The notes: generated by a model not told the origin, from the sequence alone. DNA of 64,000 nucleotides from Podocnemis expansa (GCA_007922195.1 ML682118.1:1916393-1980392), one strand, 5' to 3'. Shown: positions 11,516 to 22,842, numbered from the stretch's first letter. Numbers and translations: made by a program.

Positions 11516-12580
11516 CTAGTTTAAAGCCCTCCTCACTAGGTCAGCCAGTCTGTGCCCAGATACACTCTTCCCCTTCCTGGACAGGTAAAGGCCATCTCTG
11601 CCTATCAATCCTCTGTCCTGAAACAGAACTCCATGGTCAAGGAAGCCGAATCCCTCCTGACCACACCGTCTTCTCAGCCAGGCATTCACCTCTAGGATGC
11701 ATCTGTCTCTCCTCAGGCCTCTAGCCTTGACTTGAAGGATTGATGAGAACACCACCTGTTCTCCAAACTCCTTCACCCTCGCTCCCAGAGCCCTGAAGTC
11801 ACCTTTGATCTGCTGAGGATCACCTATCGCAGTATCATTGGTACCCACATGGATAAGAAGCATGGGGTAGTAGTCTGAGGGGCGGATGATTTTTGACAGT
11901 CCCTCCGTAACATCTCTGATACGGGCACCTGGCAGGCAGCATACCTCTCTAGAGGCCTTGTCAGGGTGACAGATGGGTGCCTCCATGCCTCTCAGGAGGG
12001 AGTCCCCAATCACCACAACCCTAAGTTTCCTCTTAGGTGAGGTGGCTGTGAGCTCCCCAGCCTCTGGGGTGGATGGCATCTCCTCTACCTCCTTCATCGT
12101 GTCCAGCACCGCATAATGGTTCCTCACCACAATGGATGGTGGGATGTGAGCAGGCGTGGAGCACTGTCTGCTGCCAGAGGTGACCAGCTGCCAGTGTCCT
12201 CCCTCTGCCATAGGCATCCCATCCGTTTCCAGAGCTGTAGTAGTAGCCCTTGGCACTGGGATAGGGTCCTCCTCCTTGCAGGTCTCATCGTGGACACTGT
12301 CAAGGAACTTTTCCAGGGCATGGATACCCCTGAGTCGTGACACCTCCTCCTGTAACTCTCCTACTTGTTTCTGGAGAGATGCCACCAGAAGGCACCTATC
12401 ACATAGGCTCATCTCCCTAGCCTGATCATCTGTGGCAGGAAAATGAAGGCCACAGTCCTTGCAAATCCACACCAGGATCTGGGTGGAGATATCCATTGTC
12501 AGACACTTTGTCTGGCTACAAACAGTGGCAAAGGAAACAGCAGGGGCACTGGCACCAGCAGTGCGGCTCCTCTTCACCAT
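11516..12580 (-). CDS. CR1 ORF1: zinc-ribbon, coiled-coil and SGNH/GDSL esterase protein
   Basis: An intact 354-codon frame. Residues about 35-62 contain WICKDCG and CDRC, a CXXC...CXXC zinc module of the kind described in CR1 ORF1. A coiled coil follows (KQVGELQEEVSRLRG). The C-terminal half has VVVIGDSLLRG (block I, nucleophilic Ser), then HVGTNDT (block III), and ends with a DGLYLS segment (block V region). In the CR1 clade this esterase-type ORF1 is known and thought to help RNP or membrane association. It lies upstream of ORF2 with a gap of about 215 bp between the ORF1 stop and the first ORF2 ATG. Confidence 0.9.
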   Translation of the reverse strand: MVKRSRTAGASAPAVSFATVCSQTKCLTMDISTQILVWICKDCGLHFPATDDQAREMSLCDRCLLVASLQKQVGELQEEVSRLRGIHALEKFLDSVHDETCKEEDPIPVPRATTTALETDGMPMAEGGHWQLVTSGSRQCSTPAHIPPSIVVRNHYAVLDTMKEVEEMPSTPEAGELTATSPKRKLRVVVIGDSLLRGMEAPICHPDKASREVCCLPGARIRDVTEGLSKIIRPSDYYPMLLIHVGTNDTAIGDPQQIKGDFRALGARVKEFGEQVVFSSILQVKARGLRRDRCILEVNAWLRRRCGQEGFGFLDHGVLFQDRGLIGRDGLYLSRKGKSVSGHRLADLVRRALN

Positions 12581-12985
12581 CTTGGCCTCACCAAACTCCT
12601 TCTCAAACTTCCTCGCAAACTCCCCTGTTTGCTGTCCCTCGTTCGCAAGCTCCCTCTGGTCTCTCTACCAGGGGCTTTTAAAGGCCTTCTCTGCCTAGGT
12701 CAGCCCTTGCCCCTTGCTAGTCACACAGGGGGCAGGCCAATCACAAGGCTGCTAGAGGCTGCTAGAGGCTGGTGATTAAAGAGGATCAGGGAACAATGGT
12801 GCAAACAGCCCCCACCCAATCACACAAGCACAGTCCCACAACTAACAGCAATCACCTGTAGAGAAAAAGACACAAGCAAATCACCTGGAGGGAAAAAGAG
12901 ACAGTCCAATCACTTATCTAGGATGCACCTGGCACCAACTCCTTCCCTCGCAAACTCCCCTGTTTTCTGTCCCCTGTTCGCAAAG

Positions 12986-13351
12986 AAGAGTGGGAACTAA
13001 ACAGTTTTCAGTGACCAAAACTATAGTGCATGCTTAACTTACATTGGTTTAATTTCTCACAAACAAGGAGATGTTGAGATGAATCCAGCAGGTTGCAATC
13101 TTGTATCAATTGAGACGAAGATGCCTGCATTGGTGAAGTCATGTCTAGATGCAGAAAAAAGTGTGCTTTTAGGGAAGGTTCACATATCTCAGCTGAAAGA
13201 AAGAAAAGCATGAGACTGGATAATGCATTTTTGTAGGATTTAAGAAGCCTTAATCTTCCTGTAGTGACCTTTGTCAAAGGCAGAAGACTTCCAATTCACC
13301 AATTAAGACAGAATCCAATTGTACATGTCCCATGACACCTCTGTCTCCATA
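12986..13351. other. Intergenic, nothing recognised
   Basis: Short AT-rich stretch between the CR1 5' end and the next MITE. Confidence 0.5.
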
Positions 13352-13774
13352 GGCTCTGACTACACTAGGAAAAGTTTATTTGAATTTGCTAATTAGAACT
13401 AATAAGTTTGAGTTTAGTTCGAACTAACTTCAAACTTATTAGTTTGAATTAACAGCGTGGACTAATTTGAACTGACGTTAGTTTGAATTCATCCGCTTTG
13501 TTAATACAGACTAACTGCCCTTTGTTCAAATTTATTAAGTTTGAACTAAGGCTTAATCCTTGTCTATGTCATCCTTAGTTCAAAATAATGATGATCAAAC
13601 TAAGGGCTTAGTTTGAACTAACTGGGAGCTCTTCCTAGTTCAAAATAAGCATTCATTAGTTTGAATTAAGGAATTGCTTATTTCAAACTAATGAAAGCTT
13701 AGTGTAGACAGGTGTTCAGTTAGTTTGAATTAAGTCTCCTCATTTCGAACTACCTTGCAAATGTAGACATGCTC
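13352..13774. mobile_element. MITE, AGTTTGAACTAA-word family
   Basis: It starts GGCTCTGACTACACTAGG and ends ATGTAGACATGCTCC. The arms are built almost wholly of the word TTAGTTTGAACTAA and its variants in both orientations. The same word builds 26474-26852. Confidence 0.7.
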
Positions 13775-13896
13775 CATGTGTATCTGCTAATATGCTGCTA
13801 ATTTGTACAAAGTGAGTTGGTTCAAGAAGAGATGGGACATGAATGAGCTTCTCCCATTCCCAGGCAGGTGTAATAAAAGATATATGGAGACACTAA

Positions 13897-14341
13897 ATGT
13901 ATGTCCACTCACAGTCTTTAAATAGAAATAATACAGATTTAAAAGATTGCAGGTCCACACTACATTTCTTTATATCAAGATAAAAAGCTCCCTTATATCA
14001 CAATAAGGAAAATTATTTCAATATAATAAAACCTAGCATTATATCAAAATTATGGTTAAATCGAAACTGTTATTTTCAAGTAATGCTGTATGGATGTATT
14101 AGTTCAATTTAACTGTTAAATCAGTTTAACACTTCTGCCATTCTCCTTCCCAGGGTGCTGTCCCTTTTTATATATTGGGTGGGGGCATGGCTCTTCTAGG
14201 GGGCCATTTTGCAACACCTCCCATGGTGCCCCTCTTCTAAATTGAACTAGTAAGTCCTGTCTGTGGAGGTACTAGTTCAATCTGAGTATGTTAAATCAAT
14301 TTAACTTAAATCAATTTAACTGCCTAAGTGTGGATATAGCC
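13897..14341. mobile_element. Harbinger-like MITE, TTAAATTGATTTAA-word family
   Basis: It is flanked by TAA at 13894-13896 and 14342-14344. Its ends are ATGTATGTCCACTCA and GTGTGGATATAGCC. The core (about 14145-14245) has ATTGGGTGGGGGCATGGC and CACCTCCCATGGTGCCCC. The latter segment is shared with elements at 15530, 22975 (inverted), 48170 and 54820 (inverted), while the arm words differ. Confidence 0.8.
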
Positions 14342-14690
14342 TAAGATCCCCTGGGCTGTTCTGTGAATTTAGCTTTTTTGGTTTTAATTCTTTTCTTTTG
14401 TTTTGCCATGGATGGTAGTATTTGGCAAATTTGCTTCAAATTCACAAGTGAATTAGGTCAATCAGGAAAGTATTTTTTTTCAGTGAATCAACTATTTGCC
14501 TGAAAAAAATTCCCTAGCTCCATGCAGTGTAACTCCTCCTTTGTCTCATCTACTTTTTACTGCTGTATGACAGCATCTATTTTCTCCTTTCTCATTAATA
14601 AACATTTGTTTCCCTCTGTTGGTGAAGTTCACCCTAATTAAATTGGTTATAGTCATTTTAAACCACAGCATCTCTGTTGTCAGTTGTTGA

Positions 14691-14709
14691 CTGTGTGTGT
14701 GTGTGTGTT
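14691..14709. repeat. (TG)n microsatellite
   Basis: A short run of TG dinucleotides. Confidence 0.8.
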
Positions 14710-14954
14710 CTTTCATTGTGTATATTGTCCCTGCTGTGCACAGACAGTCAAGACACCAAACCATCACTGGACTATCCAGTTCGCTAACAGATCCCTTTCT
14801 GGAACAAAGGCACTAGGCCAGACTTATGGTCAAAGAAGCATGATAAAAAGCATCTCATAAGTGCTGCAAGGGCACTGAATACTCATATGCCTGTGTCTCA
14901 GTAAACAGTGGGACTTTCTGTTCCTCACTCTGCCAGACCTAGACAATCACTTTG

Positions 14955-15761
14955 TGTATGTCTACACTTAGACTTGAATTTGAATTAATGACAATCAATT
15001 AGAATTCAATTAAGTGCATGGCAACACTCATTTTCCTCAATTTGAACTGAGGAACTCCTCAGTTCAAATTGAAGAAAGATGACTGAATTGGTCAAACCTC
15101 GTTTGACTTCAAAGTCAGGGTCAATTTGAACCTAGGAGTTTGAACTGACCCAGTGTGGCCATGCCAATTCAAACTCACTGAGTTTGAACTGACAAGGGTT
15201 GACCTTCCTCCCTGGGTGCGAAGACCAGCCCTTCAGCACCTGGGATGAGCAGCCCAAAAGGTGCCCTCACCCCCCTCCAGCCGCATTGGGCTGGAAGGGA
15301 GCAATGGGGTTTCTGTCCCTGGGCTGGGGACAGGGCCTCCAGCCCCCCCTCCAGCCCAGCTGGCCACACATGTGAAAGGCACCCCCACAGAGCCCTGGCA
15401 GGGGAAAGCATCCCCTGCCTGGCTCCTGCCTTCTGAGCCGGGGATAGGGAAAAGCATCCCCTTCTCAGCTAGAGCTGGGATGGGGATGCTTTTCCCTGGG
15501 CTGGGTTAGAGGGCTAGGAGCAGGGCAGGGGATTGAGTGGTGACATACCCCTACTGGGGGCCATGTTGCCACACTTCCCATGGTGCCCCTTCTCCAATTC
15601 AAAGTAGCAAGTCCAGTTCATGGACATGCTAGTTCAAATAGGTTTTCCTAAATTGGCCATTTTAGTTTGAATTGACTCAATTTGAACTACTCGTAATTAG
15701 TTTGATGTGATCAGTTGAAATTCAGTCAATTCGAACTAACAGTCTAAAAGTAGACATAGCC
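14955..15761. mobile_element. MITE with GC-rich insert, TCAATTTGAACTGA-word family
   Basis: The left end is TGTATGTCTACACTTAGAC and the right end is GTCTAAAAGTAGACATAGCC, with TTTG on each side. The arms use the word CAATTTGAACTGA and its reverse. About 350 bp of GC-rich sequence (15190-15530) and the shared core GGGGGCCATGTTGCCACAC lie between them. Open frames in the GC-rich part are composition artefacts. Confidence 0.75.
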
Positions 15762-16269
15762 TTTGATACTGCCTTGTATACACTGATACAAAAAGCTGCG
15801 TATTGCCTTTTGACATGTTTAGTTGCCATCTTCTGCTATAGTAAAATGCATTCTCTGATGTAGTGAGAGAGGAACTTTTGCCTTGTACCTGAAGATACGT
15901 CAAAAACATTTCTATCCCTCATATTATTCTGAGTGGCCAGTAAGCCCTCATTATCTTTGTAGTATTGCTACCTTTCTGGAACATCCTCACATGAGTGCTC
16001 AGTGTGTATTTGCCACTTACTATAAGTCTTTCATGATTGACAGCCTGACTTCTGCTAACTTTGCTTTCTAACAGCAGGACTTCACCATTACTTTAGCTCA
16101 GACTTCAAGCCTCATAGCTGGCCTGGTATATTACACCTCATGTCTCAGGCTCTCACTTTTTACTACACCCTCACATACATCCTTTGCTATCAGGTGCCAC
16201 TGCTTGGATTGGCTTTTCTTTTTTAACCTTTTAACCCACTGCATCCATCTTGAAATCATTACAAAATTA
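15762..16269. other. Intergenic, nothing recognised
   Basis: No coding or structural signal seen. Confidence 0.5.
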
Positions 16270-16825
16270 TAAGGAGTAAGATTTTGTCACAGAAGTCACA
16301 AAAGCTGTGATTTTCAAGACACCTCTTACACTGTCTTCATCAACTTCAGCACTGGCCCTGGGGAAGTGGGGCTGAAGCTGTTAGGTCTGGGTCCTGTATG
16401 CACCTCAGAGCTCTCATCTGGTGAGGTATTTGGAGCTCTCAGCTGTTGCAAGCATCAGCAGCTCTAAGCTACTGCTGGCAGAGGCCACACTTCTGTCAGC
16501 CGTGATGGGGACCCCCCAACTCCAAGCCACCCTGAATGGCAGAGGCCACCTGGCTAACAGCCTCCGTGGGTGACAGAGGCTCTGTGTCACTGAGTGCCAG
16601 CAATGGTGGCACAGTCACCTGGGGTGAGTAGTGGAAACCCCCACAGCTCTGACCCACCCCAACTTTCAGCCACTGTAGACACCCCTTTCAGTCTTCAGCT
16701 GCCATGTACTATTTTTAGTAAAAGTCACAGACAGGTGACCATTATCCACAAATCTGTATGTATTGACTGTGAACTTTCTGTGACTTTTACTAAAAGCAAA
16801 CATGAAAAAAAAATCTTAACCTAAA
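16270..16825. repeat. Interspersed repeat with TTTTAGTAAAAGTCACAGA inverted arms, copy 1
   Basis: A perfect 19-bp inverted repeat, TTTTAGTAAAAGTCACAGA at 16713-16731 and its complement at 16777-16795, closes the right part. The upstream 400 bp is a GC-rich body with GGCAGAGGCCAC. A second, related copy with the same GTGACTTTTA.TAAAAG end lies at 18120-18560. I recall repeats of this appearance as common in turtle genomes. Confidence 0.6.
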
Positions 16826-16930
16826 CAGTGTATTACACACTGTGGTCTTATCACTTTCTCCCCTCATTCTTTTTGATGTGATTTATAAATTGGAATTTCC
16901 CATTCCTCAGCCGCCATCTTCCGATTAACA

Positions 16931-17011
16931 CACTTTTTCTTTTCTTTTCTTTTCTTTTCTTTTCTTTTCTTTTCTTTTCTTTTCTTTTCTTTTCTTTTGC
17001 ATGGTAAAATG

Positions 17012-17070
<59 letters not shown>

Positions 17071-17080
17071 NNNNNNNNNN

Positions 17081-17128
<48 letters not shown>
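16931..17128. repeat. Compound microsatellite (TTTTC)n and (GT)n with a 10-N gap
   Basis: The pentanucleotide run at 16931-16998 is followed by a GT run at 17012-17128 interrupted by N at 17071-17080. It lies against the left end of the MITE at 17146. Confidence 0.95.
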
Positions 17129-17145
17129 CATTACAGTGTCTTTAA

Positions 17146-17492
17146 GGGTATGTCCACACAAGTCTTTTATTTTAAAACAACACTGGTTGTTTCAAAATAA
17201 AAAAAACTGAATGTCCACACGACATTTTCTTATTTCGAAATGACAGACTCTGTCATTTTGAAATAAGAACTGTCATTTCGAAACAGCTTAAACCCCATTC
17301 GTTTTGAAACGGCTGTTATTTTGAAATGGTTATTTCAAAATAAAACCATTTGGACATGTTGTTTCAAAACAACATGTCCAAATGGCCTTATTTCAAAATA
17401 ACCATTTTGAAATAACAGCTGTTTTGAAAGCAGGCTTTCCCTTAATTCAAATTAACTTATTTCGAAATAATGATGTATATGTGGACATAGCC
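17146..17492. mobile_element. Harbinger-like MITE, TTTCGAAA-word family, TAA duplication
   Basis: The ends are GGGTATGTCCACACAAG and TATGTGGACATAGCC, flanked by TAA on both sides (17143-17145 and 17493-17495). The body is repeated TTATTTCGAAATAA and TGTTTCGAAACA variants, and there is no GC-rich core. The target duplication and ends are typical of PIF/Harbinger MITEs. Confidence 0.85.
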
Positions 17493-17495
17493 TAA

Positions 17496-18119
17496 TGTTC
17501 TGTTACAATACTGATCGTTCTTTATACTCTCATTCAGACTTCATTCTCTCAGTTGTGAGTGGTTAGAAAAGCAAGGAATGTGAAGGGAGATGTTAAAAAG
17601 AAACTTAAATATAGAGCTGTAAACTGACCATGGTCAAAAGGTGGAATCATTCTTTTTCCCTCCCATGGGTGCAAAAGCTGTTGTAACAAAAACCCCAGTC
17701 TAAGGCTCCCGTAATAGATATGTATTGAAAGGATGGGGGAGGGGGTTGGAACCTATAGTTATAATTAAGGTCATCAGGAAAAGGAGGGGGAAGGGTGTTT
17801 CGTTAGTGTATGGAACTATGATCAGGGAAACAACTCATTCTATGGGCATATAGAACTATGATTGAGGGAAGGGAACTCTATTGGTGTTTAGAGAAATAAA
17901 CTTGACTGGTGTGAAGATCTTGGAGATATTGTTATTATGTGTGGCTTGTCAGTGCAACCCCCAATAAATCCTCCGTGGGGGTGCCTGCAGATGTACTCTG
18001 GACTGCTGACAAGTATTCTTCCAGCAAAATGTATCTGGGAACTGAGAAGGGACGGGGGAGGACAACATTATATCTGTGACTTCCAGAAACCTCCATGACA
18101 TTATCCTCTTCAGCTGCCA
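17496..18119. other. Intergenic, nothing recognised
   Basis: No supported gene or classified repeat. Confidence 0.5.
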
Positions 18120-18560
18120 AATGCAGCCCCAGGGTGGTGGCAGGGGGTGAGTATGTTAAGGTCTGGGACCTGGGGGTTGCACCTCTCAGCTACTGCTAGG
18201 ACCAGTATCGCCTTTCTGATTCCATCAGGAGACACAATGCTGTCAACTGTTCCATGGACCTCCTAACTCTGAACCAGCGTAGATGGCAGAGGCCACCCAG
18301 CTTTCAGCTGCTTCAAGTGAAAGAGACCCCGTGGCTCTGAGCCTCTGGTGCTGGTGGGGCTCTGCTGCTGTCCTCCTGGACAAGCAGTAGAGATCCCCCA
18401 ATTCTGAGCTTCCAATCAGGGTGCCACAACTTCCAAACACCGCCCCTCCATCTCATCCCCAGGTGCCTCATATTATTTTTAATACAATGATAGGTTACCG
18501 GCTTCCTCAAATTTTTGTGTGTTGCCTGTGACTTTTAGTAAAAGTAAACAAGAAAAAAAA
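18120..18560. repeat. Interspersed repeat with TTTTAGTAAAAGT end, copy 2
   Basis: It is similar in order to 16270-16825: a GC-rich body with GGCAGAGGCCACC, then an AT-rich right end with CCTGTGACTTTTAGTAAAAG. It is more decayed than copy 1. Confidence 0.5.
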
Positions 18561-19028
18561 TCTTTAAAATATCATACACATCTATTAGATACCATCTTAT
18601 CATCCTTTTCTCCTGTCTTCTTTTCTGGTATGATTTATGAATTGGAATTCCCCATTCCCTACCTGCCTAAATTTGATTCCTACTTTCATTTTTTATATTA
18701 TTTGTATTTTCCTCTCTGTAAAATTCTTCATAACAAATCTCTCTGTGTCTAAATATGAAATTAAAATGTGTTTAAACATTCTATTAAAATACTAATGTTT
18801 CTTGCTTTCTCTCTTTCGAAAGTGGTGATCTCAGAGGAAATTTCACTGCCAAACCCCTTTAGACTCCTTTGAAAATTCCAGACACCTTCTGCACTGTTAA
18901 AAACTCTTGCATTTTGTGATTTTTGCAATATTTATTCTTTAATTGGTCTGTCATTGGCTATATGTGTGTCTTCTCCCCTTGCAGCACTAGCTCTGGAGAG
19001 GAAGACTCTGTAGGGCTATGGTCACACC
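18561..19028. other. Intergenic, nothing recognised
   Basis: AT-rich unique-looking sequence. Confidence 0.5.
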
Positions 19029-19184
19029 AGTGTTCCCTCTAAGCGGGTGATGCAGCTGAGCAACTTATGGATGCAGCTGAGCAAGTTCCCAGGCCCGAGC
19101 CAGGCCCCTGAGCCACTGCCCATCGGCTCACCAACAGCATCCATAACTTGCTCAGTTGCGGCACCAGCTTAGAGAGGGAACATT
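19029..19184. mobile_element. Small hAT-like MITE with TGTTCCCTCTAAGC ends
   Basis: It begins AGTGTTCCCTCTAAGCGG and ends GCTTAGAGAGGGAACATTG, with an internal inverted pair GATGCAGCTGAGCAA / TTGCTCAG. Its terminal sequences match 990-1043 and 48798-49908. Confidence 0.65.
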
Positions 19185-20234
19185 GTATAGATTTGCTGAT
19201 TGAGATGCCTCTTCAAATAGTCAATCTTCCATCAACTCCATGTCTTTCCTTTAGCAAAATCACAGCTTGTCTTGTTGGCTTCTGCACATGACAAACATAA
19301 TACACCATTGTCCTCAGAGTAAGAAAATAGCTGACCCAATTTGACATGCTGCACCTCTCCAGATTCCATGCTCTCAGTTGCAATTAATTCATTTAGCCAT
19401 GCCATCTTAAAACTTCCAATACCTTCATATTTCTTGACATCACTGCAATTGTCTTGCACCAAACTTTTGCCTGTACACTTTGTCATTTTGTGTTATGAAT
19501 TTGTGAAGCTGCTTTGTGGGACTGCTTCTGATTTTTTGGTTGTCTGTAATCTCAGTTCACCTTTAGAAGATGGGAAAATATATAAGCAAATCTGTGAGAA
19601 ATTACACAGACAAGAGCTGATGATCATCACTCGCCAAGAATCTATTATTTTTTTTTACAGATTCCTAATGAATGTGCCAATTCTGACTAGATCTCACTCA
19701 CTGAGCTAAATGAAGTCACCCTGATTTAGGCCTATATATTACTTGAGTTGATGTTAATTAAGATCAATGAGAGTTTTTCCACTTTACTGAAAAAGTTAGA
19801 TCAGGCTGTGTTCTCTTTCTGCTACAATCCCCATCTACCAGTTTTGTGTAGTTCTTCTCTGCAAGCTTTGAACTTTCCTTTACCAGCTTCCAAATGAAAA
19901 CAGAGCTGTGCTAAAAATACAGGGAGGGGACACCTCCTCCTAAAGCCATTGTTTATGGCACTTGGTAAAGATATCAAAATGGGAGGACATGCAGTTTGCC
20001 TATAATGTATTGTCAGGGCCATTCACTTAAATGTGAGCACAAAGTGGGGTGTGCTTCTTGGATACCACAGAGCCAAGCATGTGTGAATACCTAGTATAGT
20101 AAGCCATTGAAAGATCCTGGGATGGAAAGTGCTGTAAAAATGCTGTGTGTTAATAAGGTAACATAAGGTTCTATACAGTTTTCTGTGTTTATTCTGAATC
20201 TTGGGTGGAATGTGTGTGTTGTGTCTACCTATTC
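19185..20234. other. Intergenic, nothing recognised
   Basis: No coding or repeat structure that I can support. Confidence 0.45.
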
Positions 20235-20427
20235 CACTGTTTCCCAACCAGTGTGCCACAGCACACAGGTGTGCCACAGAATTTTTTGAAAAACTACTCA
20301 AAGAGCTCTGGATTGGCTCATGAAAATGTATGGCTTCATTTGGAAACTATATGGCAGTGTGCCTCAAATGAATTAAAGTTAGCAAGGAGTTCCACTGCAA
20401 TGGCAGAGAAAACATTGGGAATCACTG
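20235..20427. mobile_element. hAT-like MITE with CACTGTTTCCCAAC ends
   Basis: The left end is CACTGTTTCCCAACCAGTG and the inverted right end is CAGTGATTCCCAATG. The flanks ACCTATTC (20227-20234) and ACCTATGT (20428-20435) resemble a decayed 8-bp target duplication. The internal GTGTGCCACAG..CACAGGTGTGCCAC is a subterminal repeat. Confidence 0.65.
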
Positions 20428-20524
20428 ACCTATGTGGCAGCAATGACTTGAAAAGGAAACAATACATTTCCTTACACATCAACACTCCCCTCCCCAACCG
20501 CGTGGCATGAGCTTACCCCCGCTT

Positions 20525-20910
20525 CTAATCTGCCCCCAGCCCGGGAGCCCCCACCCTGGCTCCTCCACTCCCCCGCATCTGCTCCCCACCAGCCCCGATC
20601 CTCCAGCTCCTCTGCTCCCCGCCAGCCCCGATTCTCTGGCTCCTCCACTCCCCACCAGCCCCGATCGCCCAGCTCTTCCACTCCCCACCAGCCCCAATCC
20701 TCCGGCTCTTCCACTCCACGCCAGCCCCGATCCTTCTGCTCCTGCACCCCCCGCCAGCCCCGATCCTCCAACTCCTCCGCTCTCTGCCAGCCCAAATTCT
20801 CTGGCTTCTCTGCTCCACGCCAGCCCTGATCGCATGGCTCTTCTGCTCCCCGCAAGCCCCAATCCCCCGGCTCCTCCGCTTCCACTTCTGCTCCCTGCCA
20901 GCCCCACCCC
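20525..20910. repeat. GC-rich minisatellite, 33-bp period
   Basis: About eleven imperfect units of the type CCGATCCTCCAGCTCC...CCAGCC follow each other with a 33-bp period. Because 33 is divisible by 3, several frames on both strands stay open. Those proline- or glycine-rich frames are not taken as genes. The array ends near a hAT-type end GCTTAGAGGGAACATTGG at about 21035-21053, so it may be the expanded core of such an element. Confidence 0.85.
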
Positions 20911-21052
20911 AGGCTTCCTGGCACCCAGGAGAAATGTTTCCTGGGCCAGGCGTGGCTTGTGGCTGCTGGACCTGTGCTGGGGTCAGGGGTTGCTGTGCCA
21001 GTGAGCAGTGGCAGCTGTGCTACTGCTCACTGGTGCAGCTTAGAGGGAACAT

Positions 21053-21772
21053 TGGTTCACGCACAAACTGCTTGTTTCAAAACAAGCCGTTTTGAAATAA
21101 TGTTTTATTTTGAAACACCTTATTTCGAAAGACAAAAAAGTGTCTTCGAAATAAGGGAAATGAAATACACTGTGGACTTGCTATTTCATTTTTGGGGAGG
21201 GGCCTACAGAACCCCGTGGGGTGAGAGGAGCCAGCGGCTAACCCCGCCAGGGTCTTCCCAGGACTGCAGACCCCAGCGGGGTGAAACGGAGCCAGATGCT
21301 TCACCCCGCCAGTGTCTGCAGGGGACTGCTGACCCCGGCGGCGTGAAGCGGAGCCAGGTGCTTCACCCTGCTGGGGTCTGCAGCCCTCTGCAGAGCCCTG
21401 CGGGTTGAGCCTGCCTGCCGGCTGTGGCTCACCCCACGGGGGTCTGCAGTCCCCCTCTCCCGCCCAGGGGACACCCCTCAGCACCCTGACCAGGGTGGTG
21501 AGGATTCCCTGGCCAAGGTGCTGAAGGGGTGGCCCTTCCTCCCAGGGTGCTTAGCACCTTGGGAGAAGGTCAAATGTTGTTTCGGAACAGTTTGCTCCGA
21601 AACAACCTTGTTTTGAAACGTAAGTAGGTTTAAGCCATTTCAAAACACGGTTTCCATTTTGAAACCATGGAACCCCTTGTTTCAAAATGGGAGTACGTCA
21701 TGTGGACATGCTGTTTCTTATTTCGAAATAACCTCTGTTTTTTCGATATAAGAAGCCTGTGTGAACACACCC
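21053..21772. mobile_element. MITE, TTTCGAAA-word family with GC-rich core
   Basis: The left arm is GTTCACGCACAAACTGC followed by TTGTTTCAAAAC words. The core (21190-21570) repeats ACCCCGCCAGGGTC-like units about 60 bp apart. The right arm has TTTCGAAATAA words and ends GTGTGAACACACCC. The core resembles the one cut by the gap after 3060. Confidence 0.65.
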
Positions 21773-22429
21773 TAGGAGAATTTGATTATATTGCCCGAGA
21801 AGGCCAAAGAGTCAGGTCAGATTTTGGCCAGATTTACTAGATATAGTGTACTTTGACAGGGCCCTCTCCAAACAGTATTAAGTAAGGTAAGCACTTGAAG
21901 AAAAAATGGAAGGTCCACTCCTGGATTGGTAACTGATTAACAGTTAAGAAACAAAGCAGAGGAATGTGAAAGAATGCTGTGTAATAAATCAAGGATTTCA
22001 AACTTGTGCCTCTCTGTGCCACTGTTGTTCCAGATACAAAGCATCCTTGACACATACCATCCTGCCTTACCATACCAGTCCTAGTTGCCTTAATCCTTTT
22101 GTTGTTTTCTTGGTATGTGAGATTCCTTTCCCCTCTGACCTTGGTCCCTTTATGAAATAATGTTAGCCTGTACCAGTAAGAAAATGTTTGGTCCTATTAC
22201 TGTTACCTTATGTATATGCATATAGCTTAATGTTGCTGTTAAGCTATAAAAGTTTCTGTAATACATCTTAGGGGTGGAGACCAGCACCTAATTGCTCTCT
22301 CCCCGCTGCAGTGATTTATACTGTAACAAACTGTTAGCTTCTGATTCTGCACTCAAGCTGGGTTCAGCTGTTGTTTTTTCTTTGACAGGAAGAAATGTTT
22401 AGTTTTCAGAATGGAGTAAAGTATATAGT
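21773..22429. other. Intergenic, nothing recognised
   Basis: No supported feature. Confidence 0.45.
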
Positions 22430-22745
22430 GGTGTCCCTGAGGAGTCTGTACTGGGACCAGTGCTGTTTAACATATTCTTGAATGATCTGGAGAAATGGCT
22501 AAACGGTGAGGTGGCAAAATATGCAGATGATATGAAACTGCATCAGATAGTTAAGTACAATGCTGGCTCTGGATATTTTCAAAAGAATCTTACAACAAAA
22601 AGGCAGATGAAATTCCATGTTCATAAATGGAAAGTAATGGACTTTAGAAAACATAACCCCAATTCTATTCATAAAATGATTGGATCTAAATTGGCTGTTA
22701 CCACTCAAAAAAACAAAAACAAAAGAAAGCGCTTCTTCACACAAC
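22430..22745 (+). pseudogene. Old CR1-like RT fragment
   Basis: A frame at 22430-22660 reads [15 protein letters not shown] and YADDMKLHQIV, the RT motif B-C region. The YADD box is retained but the rest is decayed and ends in an A-rich stretch. It belongs to an older subfamily than the copy at 8397-12985. Confidence 0.75.
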
Positions 22746-22842
22746 ACACAAACAACCTGTGAACCTGCATGCTTGGGAACTCTGTGAAGCCAAAGATTAT
22801 AATGTAATTAAAAAAGAAGCTAGGTAAGCTAATGGGCTTACT

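Larger units (their letters stand above)
8397..12985 (-). mobile_element. Near-full-length CR1 LINE
   Basis: A non-LTR retrotransposon of about 4.6 kb in reverse orientation. The 3' end at 8397 is the CR1 tail (AGAATCATAGAATCC, read in antisense). It contains ORF2 and an intact ORF1, and the 5' UTR extends to about 12985. At this length it is essentially complete rather than 5'-truncated, which is unusual for CR1. Coding integrity (one frameshift over about 1300 codons) implies recent activity. A block of about 60 bp (CGCAAACTCCCCTGTTT...) occurs twice in the 5' region, near 12619 and 12950. Confidence 0.92.

Noticed and set aside
20525..20910. CRISPR-like array
   Set aside because: Units are contiguous, imperfect and without unique spacers, in vertebrate DNA.
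20472..21004. Long proline-rich and glycine-rich frames
   Set aside because: Products of a 33-bp minisatellite with no stop in several frames; no start context or domain.
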